A model generated the notes under the pieces. The model was not told where the DNA came from. It worked only from the letters and a program-made list of their open reading frames with translations, and ran no database searches. Shown here one piece after another: positions 33,477 to 33,568 of a stretch of DNA of 33,568 nucleotides (positions within the stretch are counted from its first letter, which is position 1; the number at the start of each line of letters is the position of its first letter). The position numbers were made by a program, and so were the translations under genes. Source of the DNA: Bacillota bacterium (GTDB lineage Bacteria; Bacillota; Clostridia; Lachnospirales; Cellulosilyticaceae); contig JAEWMQ010000035.1 of NCBI GenBank assembly GCA_023393125.1, positions 1 through 33,568 of the forward strand, read 5' to 3'.

Positions 33477-33543
33477 GGATAAATATGGTAATTAAGTGAG
33501 TTATAATAACCCTTACTATAATTAAATTTAAATATATTTATCC
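33477..33543. repeat. AT-rich imperfect inverted repeat at the window end
   Basis: GGATAAATAT (33477-33486) is perfectly repeated in inverse orientation at 33534-33543. The interior has further imperfect complementarity (AATTA/TAATT and AGTGAG/CTTACT). It lies upstream of the GHL10 promoter. It could end a transcript from beyond the window or be an operator; there is no clear T-run. Confidence 0.4.
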
Positions 33544-33568
33544 AAATATTAGGTGTTTAATCTGTCCA

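Overview
This is an AT-rich window from a low-GC, Gram-positive anaerobe. Shine-Dalgarno sites of the AAGGAGG type, the YesM/YesN-style two-component pair, the sugar ABC transporter without its own ATPase, and the family make-up all suggest a plant-fibre-degrading member of the Clostridia. A Lachnospirales or Cellulosilyticum-like genome is my best guess, from family resemblance only. Almost every gene is on the minus strand, so transcription runs right to left; the exception is one AraC-type regulator at 13977-14831.

Positions 1-14.8 kb hold a locus for importing and breaking down acetylated (arabino)xylan oligosaccharides in the cytoplasm. In transcription order it contains a GH3 beta-xylosidase, a SASA-type acetylesterase, a DUF3237 protein and an HSL-type esterase, ending at a terminator. 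Next come a YesM-like histidine kinase and a YesN-like response regulator, then a lipoprotein substrate-binding protein, two permeases, a small Cys-rich DUF6171 protein and a GH51 arabinofuranosidase, closed by a second terminator. An AraC regulator is divergent from the GH3 gene. The first 85 bases are the start of an IS1182-type transposase that runs off the window.

Positions 15.0-19.9 kb hold a polyamine operon: an Orn/Lys/Arg decarboxylase, spermidine synthase, carboxynorspermidine/carboxyspermidine dehydrogenase and the matching decarboxylase. Its promoter is followed by a roughly 145-nt leader that can form an H-type pseudoknot with a competing hairpin. This is the strongest candidate here for an undescribed regulatory element.

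Positions 20.2-23.8 kb hold accessory genes: a GNAT acetyltransferase, a membrane-anchored alpha/beta hydrolase disrupted by a one-base frameshift that removes its catalytic His, a nitrilase-family hydrolase and a P-loop kinase-like protein.

Positions 24.0-30.2 kb hold an NAD cluster: nicotinamidase, a short Prs-like protein, a NAMPT-type phosphoribosyltransferase, glutamine-dependent NAD synthetase and a ketopantoate reductase family gene. A consensus promoter with a 21-bp palindrome just downstream precedes it. The pairing of a short Prs homologue with a NAMPT homologue recalls the phage NARP1 NAD-rebuilding pathway and merits testing. The window ends with an aldo/keto reductase and a secreted GHL10/DUF187-type protein with two SH3b domains and Asn-rich linkers.
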